The notes below the pieces were generated by a model. The model had not been told where the DNA came from and searched no databases. It saw only the letters and a list, made by a program, of their open reading frames with translations. Position numbers and translations under genes: made by a program. Shown piece by piece: positions 18,308 to 26,640 of a stretch of 64,000 nt of DNA. This DNA comes from JAKFVC01 sp040386595 (lineage in GTDB: Bacteria > Planctomycetota > Planctomycetia > Planctomycetales > Planctomycetaceae), in NCBI GenBank assembly GCA_040386595.1, contig JAZKFE010000003.1, forward strand, positions 62,001-126,000. The letters run 5' to 3'. Numbering within the stretch: position 1 is the stretch's first letter; every line of letters begins with the position of its first letter.

Positions 18308-18961
18308 GTGACATCGAATATTCCAATTTATCTTTTTCCTGGTATGTCGGCCCAATTTCCTATTTTTCATAAGCTAATCCCGCTACTGCCCACGTCAACC
18401 GTGATTCAATATCCGACGCCAGCTTCCGGCGAATCGCTCTCTCATTTTGCCCATCGAATTGCGGAGCTGCTGCCATCTGATTGCTTCGTCGCAGGGGTGT
18501 CGTTTGGCGGGATTGTCGCCCAAGAGGTGGCACGAGTCATTCGTGCGCGTGCCTGTTTCCTGATTTCCAGCATTCGCGGGCTGCACGAACTCCCTCCCTG
18601 GCTGCGCGTTTGGCGATGGATCGGCACCACAAATTGTCAGCGATTACTGAATGGCGTCGGCCGCGTCGCAGCCCTGTTCCCAGCCGGTCTATGTACTAGA
18701 TCTACTCTGCGACTCCGTAAATTGTCTGGCGCTTCAGGCGTTTGGTATCGGTGGGCAACGTCGGCTGTTCTTGGCTGGCAACCACAACGCACCCCACCTG
18801 ATGTGCCCCTGATTCAAATACACGGCGATGCCGATATGACCTTTCCCATTCGCTACACCAATCCCGACATCATGGTGCCCAATGGATTGCATGCACTACC
18901 AGTCTCGCACCCCGAAGCAGTCGCAAAAGCAATCACAACGTACATCGCAAGAACTGCCTGA
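18308..18961 (+). CDS. Alpha/beta hydrolase
   Basis: 217 aa from GTG 18308, preceded by GGGAGG about 6 nt away. Alpha/beta hydrolase features: YLFPGMSAQFPIFHKLIP (oxyanion region), nucleophile elbow GVSFGG, a late acidic residue in IHGDADMTFP, and a histidine in NGLHALPVSHP. The protein is small and has no signal peptide, so it is cytoplasmic. The frame is open from 18002, but the first part is antisense to the possible gene at 17990 and not hydrolase-like. Substrate unknown. Confidence 0.82.
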   Translation: MTSNIPIYLFPGMSAQFPIFHKLIPLLPTSTVIQYPTPASGESLSHFAHRIAELLPSDCFVAGVSFGGIVAQEVARVIRARACFLISSIRGLHELPPWLRVWRWIGTTNCQRLLNGVGRVAALFPAGLCTRSTLRLRKLSGASGVWYRWATSAVLGWQPQRTPPDVPLIQIHGDADMTFPIRYTNPDIMVPNGLHALPVSHPEAVAKAITTYIARTA

Positions 18962-19089
18962 AAGCCGTTATGTACTGCGGTCGCGTTTGGAGTAAAATCC
19001 AACAGTCACATGCAGGTTAAATAGGCGTTGGGCCACGATGAAAATGATCGGTCGGAAAGTCTTCTTAGCTTCGATCTAAAGAGTGCGGA

Positions 19090-19764
19090 ATGAATCTGCG
19101 ACCGCGGAACCTCACACCTAAAGTGGATGCCTGTTCGGCGCCGTTCCGTGAGTCAGATCTTCTCATGAGATTCGCGGTGTTAGCTGGCTACCTTACGATC
19201 GGACTGTCCGGAATGGCGTTTTTTCGTCCGTCGCCGCAGACTGAATTCTTTCGTCAATCAACTTTGGCTATGCCACATCAGCCCGTCCGACATGTTGTAC
19301 ATCCAAAAAGTTTTCGATCAGAGAAGGTTGCCGAGATACCGGTTGTCAAATCGAAGCTTCGTCTCCCCACTGTCGCATCGCAGCCGTGGGTGGCTGCCAC
19401 AAGTTCCAGTGACAATCCGCAAACTCGAGAGTTTCTGGCATGGGCAAAGGGACGTTGGGTCCATTACTGTGTGATTCAGCTTGATCACCAAGGCCGTTGC
19501 ATTGCGGTACAGACTCATATCTGTTGGAACATAACGGATGAAGAACTCAAGGTGATCTCTGGACTGAAAGACGTTCAGTCGCTGTCCTGTAACGGCTCAG
19601 CGTTAACTGACTCAGGACTTCGATTTATCGTTAACATGCCCGCCCTTAGGCATCTTCGACTTACTGGCGCGGCCAATGTCACTGAAACCGCATTGCAACG
19701 CTTGCGGGATGCCAGACCTGACATAGAATTTGAGCTCCCGTATCGTCCTCAAGTTGATCGATGA
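19090..19764 (+). CDS. Membrane-anchored leucine-rich-repeat protein
   Basis: 224 aa. A hydrophobic segment near residues 27-43 (FAVLAGYLTIGLSGMAFF) could be an anchor or signal. After a basic/proline linker the C-terminus has ribonuclease-inhibitor-type leucine-rich repeats: ITDEELKVISGLKDVQSLSCNGSALTDSGLRFIVNMPALRHLRLTGAANVTETALQRL. Short LRR proteins of this kind are abundant in planctomycetes; most have no known role. ATG 19165 inside the frame would start just before the hydrophobic segment and is an alternative. Confidence 0.7.
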   Translation: MNLRPRNLTPKVDACSAPFRESDLLMRFAVLAGYLTIGLSGMAFFRPSPQTEFFRQSTLAMPHQPVRHVVHPKSFRSEKVAEIPVVKSKLRLPTVASQPWVAATSSSDNPQTREFLAWAKGRWVHYCVIQLDHQGRCIAVQTHICWNITDEELKVISGLKDVQSLSCNGSALTDSGLRFIVNMPALRHLRLTGAANVTETALQRLRDARPDIEFELPYRPQVDR

Positions 19765-19964
19765 AGTAGCACCGCGTCCAACGATAAGAAGCTCCAGCGA
19801 AGTGAAGACGACTGACAAAATGACCAAATGTCTACTTGTCGTCAAGATCGTCCAACACTTTGTCGCTCCAAATCTGGTCGGTCCGTCGAAATAGTGAAAC
19901 TGGACGGATGGCAATACGATGTTCGAAAATTCGGCACCGATTCAGGCCATACACGGAGTTATTG
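19765..19964. other. Intergenic region upstream of ackA
   Basis: 200 bases that should contain the promoter of the acetate kinase-phosphoketolase operon. No consensus sigma70 promoter, riboswitch or strong inverted repeat was recognised. GGAG lies 9 nt before the ackA start. Confidence 0.4.
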
Positions 19965-21173
19965 ATGAAACCCATTGACTCGAAGATCCTGACGATCAAT
20001 GGTGGCTCGTCAAGCATCAAGGTTGCCGTCTTCGACGCTGGTCATCCGGTCCAAAGAATCCTGACCGGTGAGATCGCGAGAATTGGGCTCCCCGATGCGA
20101 CTCTGCGGACAAAAGGTGTCAGTCCAGCGGACAATCTGTCACGCACAGTCGCGGCACCTGATTATGCGACCGCCGTGAATGTCCTGCTGGACTGGATTCG
20201 AGAACGCCTGAGCGTTGCTGCATTGGCGGCAGTCGGACACCGAGTGGTCCATGGTGGCCCCAAGTATGGTGATCCGCAGCGGATTACGCAGGAGCTCATC
20301 GCCGAGCTGCGGCGGTTCAGTCCATTTGATCCCGAGCACCTCCCCGCAGAACTGCTCTTGATCGAGGCGTTTCAGCACCAGTTTCCTGAGGTTCCTCAAT
20401 TCGCATCCTTCGACACGGCCTTCCACCATGATCTGCCGCGAGTTGCCCAGCTGTTGCCGATTCCACGCCGCTATGCCGCACGAGGGGTACGGCGATACGG
20501 GTTTCATGGTTTGTCCTACTCCTTTCTCATGGGAGAGTTGGCCCGCGTAGCCGGAGCAGAAGCAGCACAGGGCCGCATCATTCTGGCACATCTCGGTAAC
20601 GGCGCCAGCCTGGCCGCAGTGCGTGCGGGCCAGCCGATAGATACCAGCATGGGCTTTACACCGACCGCCGGCTTGGTGATGAGCACCCGCACTGGTGATC
20701 TGGATCCCGGCCTCGTCTGCTATCTCTCAAACACCGAACACATGACAGTAACGCAATTCCAGCACATGGTGAATCACGAGTCGGGACTGCTGGGCGTGTC
20801 CGAGACGAGTTCCGACATGCGCGACTTGCTGATACGAGCGGCCAGCGACGAGCGGGCGAATGATGCCGTCGAACTATTCTGTTACCAAGCGAAAAAATGG
20901 ATCGGTGCTTTCTCGGCGGTACTCGGTGGAGTTGATACACTCATATTCTCAGCGGGAATTGGTGAGAACTGTCCGTCGGTCCGCGCTCGGATCTGTCACG
21001 GACTTAGGTTTCTCGGAATCGAACTCGACGAAGTTCGCAACAACGCGAATGCAGCCATCATTTCCACAGACGCCAGCCGCGTCTCAGTACGGGTCATGCA
21101 TACCGACGAAGAAGTCATGATTGCGGGGTCGGTGTTCGGACTGCTGACTTCGAATGCCTCTATAGAAGGTTAG
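19965..21173 (+). CDS. ackA: Acetate kinase
   Basis: 402 aa from ATG 19965 with GGAG upstream; the frame is open from 19836 but the extra part is not conserved. ASKHA-fold acetate kinase: NGGSSSIK (adenosine/phosphate site) at the N-terminus, GHRVVHGG, FDTAFH, RYGFHGLSY, HLGNGASL, DTSMGFTPTAGLVMSTRTGDLDPG, and FSAGIGEN near the C-terminus. It converts acetyl phosphate and ADP to acetate and ATP. The usual PLHNPANL stretch is replaced by PEHLPAELLLIEAF, a variant I associate with acetate kinases paired with phosphoketolase. The next gene starts 4 nt after the stop, so the two form an operon. Confidence 0.95.
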   Translation: MKPIDSKILTINGGSSSIKVAVFDAGHPVQRILTGEIARIGLPDATLRTKGVSPADNLSRTVAAPDYATAVNVLLDWIRERLSVAALAAVGHRVVHGGPKYGDPQRITQELIAELRRFSPFDPEHLPAELLLIEAFQHQFPEVPQFASFDTAFHHDLPRVAQLLPIPRRYAARGVRRYGFHGLSYSFLMGELARVAGAEAAQGRIILAHLGNGASLAAVRAGQPIDTSMGFTPTAGLVMSTRTGDLDPGLVCYLSNTEHMTVTQFQHMVNHESGLLGVSETSSDMRDLLIRAASDERANDAVELFCYQAKKWIGAFSAVLGGVDTLIFSAGIGENCPSVRARICHGLRFLGIELDEVRNNANAAIISTDASRVSVRVMHTDEEVMIAGSVFGLLTSNASIEG

Positions 21174-21176
21174 ACG

Positions 21177-23582
21177 ATGACTAACAGCCCTCTTTCGCCA
21201 GAACTGCTCCACAAGATGGATGCCTACTGGCGCGCGGCCAATTTTTTATCGGTCGGCCAAATCTATCTGCTCGACAATCCGCTCCTGAAAGAGCCCCTAA
21301 AGCGGGAACACATCAAGCCCCGATTGCTCGGCCATTGGGGCACGTCACCAGGTTTGAACCTCTTGTACGTCCATCTCAACCGGATCATCTCAGATCAAGA
21401 TTTGAATGTTTTATTTATTACGGGCCCCGGACACGGCGGACCGTCTTTGGTCGCCAACGCCTATCTCGAAGGCACATACACCGAGGTGTATCCTAATATT
21501 TCCCAAGACGAAGTCGGAATGCAAAAACTGTTCAAGCAGTTCAGCTTTCCCGGCGGTATTCCCAGCCATGTGGCTCCAGAGACCCCTGGCAGCATCCACG
21601 AGGGTGGCGAACTGGGATATGCACTCTCCCATGCCTTCGGTGCCGCATTTGACAACCCGGACTTGATTGTAGCCGCCGTCGTTGGCGATGGCGAAGCGGA
21701 GACCGGGCCGCTCGCCACGAGCTGGCATTCGAACAAGTTTCTCAACCCTGTGACCGATGGCGCCGTGCTGCCCATTCTCCACTTGAATGGATATAAGATC
21801 GCCAACCCAACGGTCCTCGCCCGCATTCCTCAGGACGAGTTGCAGAAACTCTTTGAGGGCTACGGATACAAGCCGTACTTCGTTGAAGGACATGAACCCG
21901 AGAAAGTACATCAGCGACTGGCCGCGGTCTTGGATGAAGTGACGGCTGAGATTCGACAGATTTGGTCTGACGCCCGGACCAAAGGAATTCAAGGTCGGCC
22001 GATCTGGCCGATGATCGTTTTGCGAACGCCGAAAGGTTGGACCTGTCCGGCAGAGATCGACGGCAAGAAATGCGAAGACTATTGGCGCTCCCACCAAGTT
22101 CCCATGGGGGAGATGGATAAAGTCGGACACGTCGCGATCCTCGAAAAATGGATGCAAAGCTATCGTCCAGAGGAGCTCTTCACGCCCTCGGGCAAGCTCC
22201 AGCCCGAAATCGCACAGTTGGCGCCGCAGGGCGTGCGACGCATGAGCGCCAATCCACACGCTAACGGTGGAATACTGTTGGAAGACCTGCGGCTTCCGGA
22301 CTATCGCAACTATGCCGTGAAGGTCGCTGCCCCAGGTGCAGCGGACGCCGAATCGACCCGCGAAATGGGAAAATTCTTGCGGGACGTCATGCAGCTCAAT
22401 CTGCCGGCTCAAAACTTTCGCTTGTTCAGCCCGGACGAGAACAACTCCAACCGCTGGCAGGACGTTTTAGACGTCACAAACCGCGCGTGGATGGCCGAGC
22501 ACTATGCGACTGACGATAGGCTGGCCTGCGATGGACGCGTCATGGAAATGCTCTCGGAACATCAGTGCCAGGGCTGGCTCGAAGGTTATCTGCTCACCGG
22601 ACGCCACGGGTTCTTCTCCTGCTACGAGGCATTCATCCACATCATCGATTCGATGTTTAACCAGCATGCGAAGTGGCTGAAAGTCTGTAACCACATCCCC
22701 TGGCGAAAGCCGATTGCGTCACTGAATTACTTGCTCTCGTCACACGTCTGGCGGCAAGACCACAACGGGTTCTCACATCAAGATCCCGGGTTCCTGAATC
22801 ACGTGGCGAACAAAAAGGCAGAGGTCATCCGCATCTATCTGCCCCCCGACGCGAACACGTTGTTGAGCATTACCGATCACTGTCTGCGCAGCCGGAACTA
22901 CGTGAACGTCGTGGTTGCCGGAAAGCAGCCCGCCCCGCAATGGCTGACAATGGATCAGGCCGTAAAGCACTGCGCGGCGGGATTGAGTATCTGGGAATGG
23001 GCCTCAAACGACGAGGGACGCAATCCGAATGTCGTTCTGGCATGTTGTGGAGACGTACCGACCTTGGAGACGCTCGCGGCCGCTGCGTTACTGCGCCAAT
23101 ATCTGCCACAGTTGAAAGTACGTGTCGTCAACGTTGTCAATTTGATGAGGCTGCAGCCTCCTAAAGAACATCCACACGGTTTGCCGGATGAGGAATTCGA
23201 TGCCCTCTTCACAACTGATCGGCAAATCATTTTTGCCTTCCACGGGTACCCATCCCTGATCCACCAGTTGACCTACCGGCGAACCAACCACCGAAACCTG
23301 CACGTCCGTGGCTACAAGGAAGAGGGTACCACCACAACTCCGTTCGACATGGTGGTGATTAATGACATGGACCGGTTCCATCTGGTGATGGACGTCATCG
23401 ACCGGGTGCCTGGCCTGGCAGCTCAAGCAATTGACGTTCGCCGAACGATGGTCGAGAAGCGAGCCGAGCATAAACGGTACATCGAAATTCACGGCGAAGA
23501 CATGCCAGAAATTACGGGTTGGCGCTGGGGATGCGGCACGACCTCGGGCGGGGCGAGTGACACGGCAGCTGATCACGGCTGA
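21177..23582 (+). CDS. xfp: Xylulose-5-phosphate/fructose-6-phosphate phosphoketolase
   Basis: 801 aa, the normal family length. Thiamine-diphosphate enzyme that cleaves xylulose-5-P (and usually fructose-6-P) with phosphate to acetyl phosphate plus glyceraldehyde-3-P or erythrose-4-P. Visible motifs: ITGPGHGGPSLVANAYLEGTY near residues 81-101, the ThDP/Mg site GDGEAETGPLATSW beginning at 170, NGYKIANP, and SHQDPGFLNHV. It lies directly behind ackA and shares its transcript: acetyl phosphate made here would yield ATP through acetate kinase (phosphoketolase bypass). No xylose or other sugar genes are adjacent. Confidence 0.96.
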   Translation: MTNSPLSPELLHKMDAYWRAANFLSVGQIYLLDNPLLKEPLKREHIKPRLLGHWGTSPGLNLLYVHLNRIISDQDLNVLFITGPGHGGPSLVANAYLEGTYTEVYPNISQDEVGMQKLFKQFSFPGGIPSHVAPETPGSIHEGGELGYALSHAFGAAFDNPDLIVAAVVGDGEAETGPLATSWHSNKFLNPVTDGAVLPILHLNGYKIANPTVLARIPQDELQKLFEGYGYKPYFVEGHEPEKVHQRLAAVLDEVTAEIRQIWSDARTKGIQGRPIWPMIVLRTPKGWTCPAEIDGKKCEDYWRSHQVPMGEMDKVGHVAILEKWMQSYRPEELFTPSGKLQPEIAQLAPQGVRRMSANPHANGGILLEDLRLPDYRNYAVKVAAPGAADAESTREMGKFLRDVMQLNLPAQNFRLFSPDENNSNRWQDVLDVTNRAWMAEHYATDDRLACDGRVMEMLSEHQCQGWLEGYLLTGRHGFFSCYEAFIHIIDSMFNQHAKWLKVCNHIPWRKPIASLNYLLSSHVWRQDHNGFSHQDPGFLNHVANKKAEVIRIYLPPDANTLLSITDHCLRSRNYVNVVVAGKQPAPQWLTMDQAVKHCAAGLSIWEWASNDEGRNPNVVLACCGDVPTLETLAAAALLRQYLPQLKVRVVNVVNLMRLQPPKEHPHGLPDEEFDALFTTDRQIIFAFHGYPSLIHQLTYRRTNHRNLHVRGYKEEGTTTTPFDMVVINDMDRFHLVMDVIDRVPGLAAQAIDVRRTMVEKRAEHKRYIEIHGEDMPEITGWRWGCGTTSGGASDTAADHG

Positions 23583-23636
23583 TTCATCTTCAATCCTGGG
23601 GAAACCAAATCCACCCAAACCTTGAGATCGCCGCCC

Positions 23637-23945
23637 ATGAACAGCGATCAACACAATGAATCGCCCCAACAATCGGCCTCTCTCTGGTTATCCCCGCAGT
23701 GCCCGAGGGATCCCCTCGGTGTATCTCGTGGTTGCTCAAATCGGCTTCTCAGGCTGAAGCGCAAACGGCTCGGTATGCCGCAGATGATCGAACGGTGGTT
23801 CACGCCTCTGAAATGTTATAAGGTCTTTACGAAACCGACGGAAACGGACAGGAACGAAATCTGTAAGACATTGTCTCAGGTGAAGGGAAGCGTCTCATCG
23901 CGAATTACAGAACTTGTGGAGGCAGAACTGACACGGTTCCAATAG
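23637..23945 (+). CDS. Doubtful small ORF after xfp
   Basis: 102 aa from ATG 23637. The N-terminal half is Ser/Pro/Arg-rich and not protein-like; the last 45 residues (KPTETDRNEICKTLSQVKGSVSSRITELVEAELTRF) are more plausible and helical. No convincing ribosome site. Other frames here are equally open in pieces, so a degraded gene is possible. A hairpin terminator follows its stop. Confidence 0.25.
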   Translation: MNSDQHNESPQQSASLWLSPQCPRDPLGVSRGCSNRLLRLKRKRLGMPQMIERWFTPLKCYKVFTKPTETDRNEICKTLSQVKGSVSSRITELVEAELTRFQ

Positions 23946-23949
23946 GCAG

Positions 23950-23989
23950 ACGGCTCTAATCGCCATTAGTAACTGGTGATGAGAGCCGT
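23950..23989. terminator. Bidirectional hairpin terminator
   Basis: Perfect outer stem ACGGCTCT / AGAGCCGT, continued inward by ATCGCCA / TGGTGAT with one G-T pair and a short loop. It is followed by TCTTGTATT on the plus strand. It lies between a rightward and a leftward gene, so it can end transcripts from both sides. Confidence 0.6.
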
Positions 23990-23996
23990 TCTTGTA

Positions 23997-24584
23997 TTAG
24001 CTTGCTTCATTCTGGATCATCTTGGCTTGGCTCGCTTGAAGTTGGAGCGCCTTAACCTGTTCGATGATTTCGATAACCTCATCGCCCCAGACTCGCTTCT
24101 TTTCCAGCAGTCGGTTGGCGATCGGTTCGATTGTCGTTTTGTGCCGCTCCAGAATTTTGCGAACGGCAGCCTTCTCGGCGTCAATTGTGTCTCGTAGTTG
24201 GCGTCCACAGGCCAGCTTGAGGGGCCAATCTGCGATGTCCAAGCGGTTGGCCTGAATCACGTCCTTCGGCGACCCTTTCATCTCCAGGGCGAATTTCCAA
24301 CAACTGTTTCGCGCCAAGCCGACGCAGCGGTCATAGGGGGGGGCGAACCACATCGATTCCGCAACTTCACCGGCGGCATGCACTGCCAGTTCCCGCTGAC
24401 TCTGGGTTTGGATAAACACCGCGGACGATTTGCGAGGTGCAATTTTCCAGAGACAGCCTTCGAAATTTTCGGGGCCATCAATCCGCACCGCGAGCAGCGA
24501 AAAGCCGTGGTAAGCAGCAATAAATGCACGAGCGGCCTCGTGCCACGCAATGCGTTTCAGCAAATTATCGGGAAGGGTCATCAT
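23997..24584 (-). CDS. FtsH/M41 peptidase-like protein with an incomplete zinc motif
   Basis: 195 aa. The N-terminus (LLKRIAWHEAARAFIAAYHGF) looks like the zinc motif helix of M41 peptidases, where FtsH has HEAGH, but the second histidine is arginine (HEAAR). The C-terminus (IEPIANRLLEKKRVWGDEVIEIIEQ) resembles the FtsH peptidase end (A..LLEKE.L.GDEV..IL). There is no AAA module and no membrane helix. Probably a catalytically dead M41-domain protein. Start ATG 24584 follows GGAG closely. Function unknown. Confidence 0.65.
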   Translation of the reverse strand: MMTLPDNLLKRIAWHEAARAFIAAYHGFSLLAVRIDGPENFEGCLWKIAPRKSSAVFIQTQSQRELAVHAAGEVAESMWFAPPYDRCVGLARNSCWKFALEMKGSPKDVIQANRLDIADWPLKLACGRQLRDTIDAEKAAVRKILERHKTTIEPIANRLLEKKRVWGDEVIEIIEQVKALQLQASQAKMIQNEAS

Positions 24585-24856
24585 GTCTCCAGCGGTAAAT
24601 GAATGAACTCAAAAGGACTGAATGAATAGCCGTTGCGTGCCGAAATCCCAAAATTCCAATACCATCCTGGCCCGAAGACCCAATCGGGTTCACAAAGGGG
24701 CGGAAGACAGAACTTCTTGCAAATCGACCCAAATGGCAATGGTGGGGGCTTAAACCAGCTTGGGAGACAGGTCTCAGAGGGGTAGGGGGGCAAAGTGATA
24801 AGGCGACGGTACGCATCAAACCAGTCATTTTACACGCCAACGCATTGGCAGCAGGT
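24585..24856. other. Intergenic stretch
   Basis: About 270 bases between two leftward genes. G-rich tracts occur around 24700-24790 but no stable hairpin, promoter consensus or credible coding frame was recognised. Confidence 0.4.
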
Positions 24857-25585
24857 CTATTCCTGAAACTGCTCTACCATTCGATTGACCCACAGGAGTT
24901 TTTGCCGTTGCAAAGTCGGTAACGGGTGCAGGAACTTGTTCGTTGTTCCCTCTTTTATCAGCCCTCTGATCGTCTTGCTATAGCTGATTTGAGAACTGCA
25001 GCGTTCAATCAGTGGGTCCAGCTCTGGGCTCACTCCCCAGGCTCGGATGACCGGAATGGACTTGTGTTTGGTGAGTTTTACTGCCAGTTCTTGCTTTCGC
25101 CGAGCGGAAAAAATGGAGTGCGAATCGAACGAGACTTCGTCTTCCAATCGCTTGAACTGCTTAAAAAACTCCGGGCTTTTGGAACAGCGCAGGTCGGATA
25201 AGTTCAGAACTCGGACATGTTTCAAGCCGCAAAAATGCATCACGCGCATGACTTGGTACTGCGTCGTATCAGGTTTCGTCGGAACCAACGAGATCGGCAA
25301 TTCATGAATCGCATCCGCATGAATATGATTGTTGGTTTCAACCAACGGTTGCGATGACCCCGGATTCATCATGACAATCACTGCATCGGGCTTTCGAGTG
25401 GCAAGCACCGACATACTCGCGGGAGTATGAGCTTTCTGAATGAGTTCCAGAACACTTCTGCACTCGACAACGATATTTGGGACAACTTCCACCGAGTAAA
25501 AGTGGCCGAACACATCGTATCCGCGTTTCAATTCTTCCGCCGGAATGAACTGAATCATTCGTTGATCCTTACGATTGATTGACAT
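24857..25585 (-). CDS. DUF1643-like protein
   Basis: 242 aa from ATG 25585 (the frame is open to 25624). The segment DAVIVMMNPGSSQPL followed by a conserved-looking VMRVMHFCGLKHVRVLNLSDLRCSKSPEF matches my recollection of DUF1643 (MNPSxA ... VxNLF). A later VIRAWG also fits, as does the acidic/aromatic C-terminus. Members occur sporadically, often in accessory regions; no activity is known. Family assignment is by pattern only. Confidence 0.65.
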   Translation of the reverse strand: MSINRKDQRMIQFIPAEELKRGYDVFGHFYSVEVVPNIVVECRSVLELIQKAHTPASMSVLATRKPDAVIVMMNPGSSQPLVETNNHIHADAIHELPISLVPTKPDTTQYQVMRVMHFCGLKHVRVLNLSDLRCSKSPEFFKQFKRLEDEVSFDSHSIFSARRKQELAVKLTKHKSIPVIRAWGVSPELDPLIERCSSQISYSKTIRGLIKEGTTNKFLHPLPTLQRQKLLWVNRMVEQFQE

Positions 25586-25795
25586 AGGCCAAAAGATCGC
25601 CAACTTAACCCGTCTTCGAGTCAATCGCTAGTCGTGGAGTCGCTTCCAACGCCAATCTTGCTTCGGCAAATCGCGAGTACAATCAAGAGGCCGACATGCC
25701 AGTCTCGGAACGCTGTCCTATCGGCCCCGCGGGCAACACGGTACCATTGATCATGAGCGCAGAACTTCTGACGCTATTCTCAATAGGGAGCATTG

Positions 25796-26035
25796 ATGCG
25801 TGAGTCACCGAAGGTCCAGACTTGGACTGTCTATGAGACAGTGACAGGGCCGAAGACGGGAATGAGATCGGTTTGCACTGCCGATGAATGGAAGGTGATC
25901 GAACTGCGAGATTCCGTCATGAATCGGCTGGTTCGAGAAGGTATTGTTGCCGAGAACGAAGCAGAGAAACTGGCACGTGGGACTTCTGGTGATTTAAAAG
26001 TTCGCCCGCAGGCACTGCGTCCCAAGTTTCAATGA
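25796..26035 (+). CDS. Small hypothetical protein
   Basis: 79 aa from ATG 25796, with AGGGAG about 8 nt upstream (a TTG at 25793 is less likely). Contains WTVYETVTGPKTGMRSVCTADEWKVIELRD and a charged helix with NRLVREGIVAENEAEKLARGTSGD. No family recognised. The downstream 240 bases continue in the same frame after the stop with protein-like sequence (see 26048). Confidence 0.6.
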   Translation: MRESPKVQTWTVYETVTGPKTGMRSVCTADEWKVIELRDSVMNRLVREGIVAENEAEKLARGTSGDLKVRPQALRPKFQ

Positions 26036-26047
26036 TCGATTGTTCCC

Positions 26048-26279
26048 GGACAAGAGTTCCAAGATGCCATGTTCTGCTGGCTCGATGTGGGAGAACTCCC
26101 CTCGTCGCCAGACTCTTGGCCCCAAACCCGATACCAACCTCATTTAATTCGACGAACGGATTAAGTTGGAAATCGCGGGCAAAGGGGGCCGAGTTTTCTT
26201 CAGCTTCCCGCCTTCCCAATCGTATCCGCCTCGCCTTCAGTACCACGACATCGACCTGCAGGCGACCTGAGAGAGTTGT
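26048..26279 (+). pseudogene. Possible broken small gene
   Basis: After the TGA at 26033-26035, the same frame reads GQEFQDAMFCWLDVGELPSS and PDSWPQTRYQPHL, then stops. One base further, another frame reads DERIKLEIAGKGGRVFFSF and PPRLQYHDIDLQAT up to a stop just before the gene at 26280. Removing one T near 26151-26154 would join them. There is no start codon except an internal ATG (DAMFCW). It may be a decayed gene or a sequencing slip; evidence is composition only. Confidence 0.25.
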
Positions 26280-26630
26280 ATGACCAAGAGCCAAATCGAA
26301 GCGTGCCGGGAGCGAAACAAACAGCTCAAGCAGGATATCGTCGATGGAAAAGTCACCATTGTGAATGTGACGAAAACCTGCGCGGATGTTGACAGTTTGC
26401 TAGTCGATCTGGAGCTCTCGGTGGATAGCATGCGCCTCGAACGGAATGACCAGCAGGAACTACGCAACCGAATTGGTCGTGAAAACACGCTGAAAGCCGA
26501 TGGCTTGAGAACAATCGCAGCGCTGCGCGACAAGCTAAACAAGGCCAGGCTAATCCTGGAAACATTCGATCAGACCACGTTCTCTCCGCAGGAAAAGCTG
26601 GACATGAAAGACGTGATGGCTGACGCGTAA
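26280..26630 (+). CDS. Coiled-coil hypothetical protein
   Basis: 116 aa, almost entirely charged helix (MTKSQIEACRERNKQLKQ, LRNRIGRENTLKADG, LRTIAALRDKLNKARLILE), consistent with a dimeric coiled coil. Cytoplasmic. Ends 10 nt before the convergent DUF1501 gene. No family recognised. Confidence 0.6.
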   Translation: MTKSQIEACRERNKQLKQDIVDGKVTIVNVTKTCADVDSLLVDLELSVDSMRLERNDQQELRNRIGRENTLKADGLRTIAALRDKLNKARLILETFDQTTFSPQEKLDMKDVMADA

Positions 26631-26640
26631 CCCCGCCAGA

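Noticed and set aside
19836..19964. N-terminal extension of acetate kinase
   Set aside because: Family members begin at the KILTINGGSSSIK segment; GGAG supports ATG 19965.
25917..26294. 125-residue leftward frame
   Set aside because: It overlaps two plausible plus-strand genes and has no ribosome site or recognisable motif.
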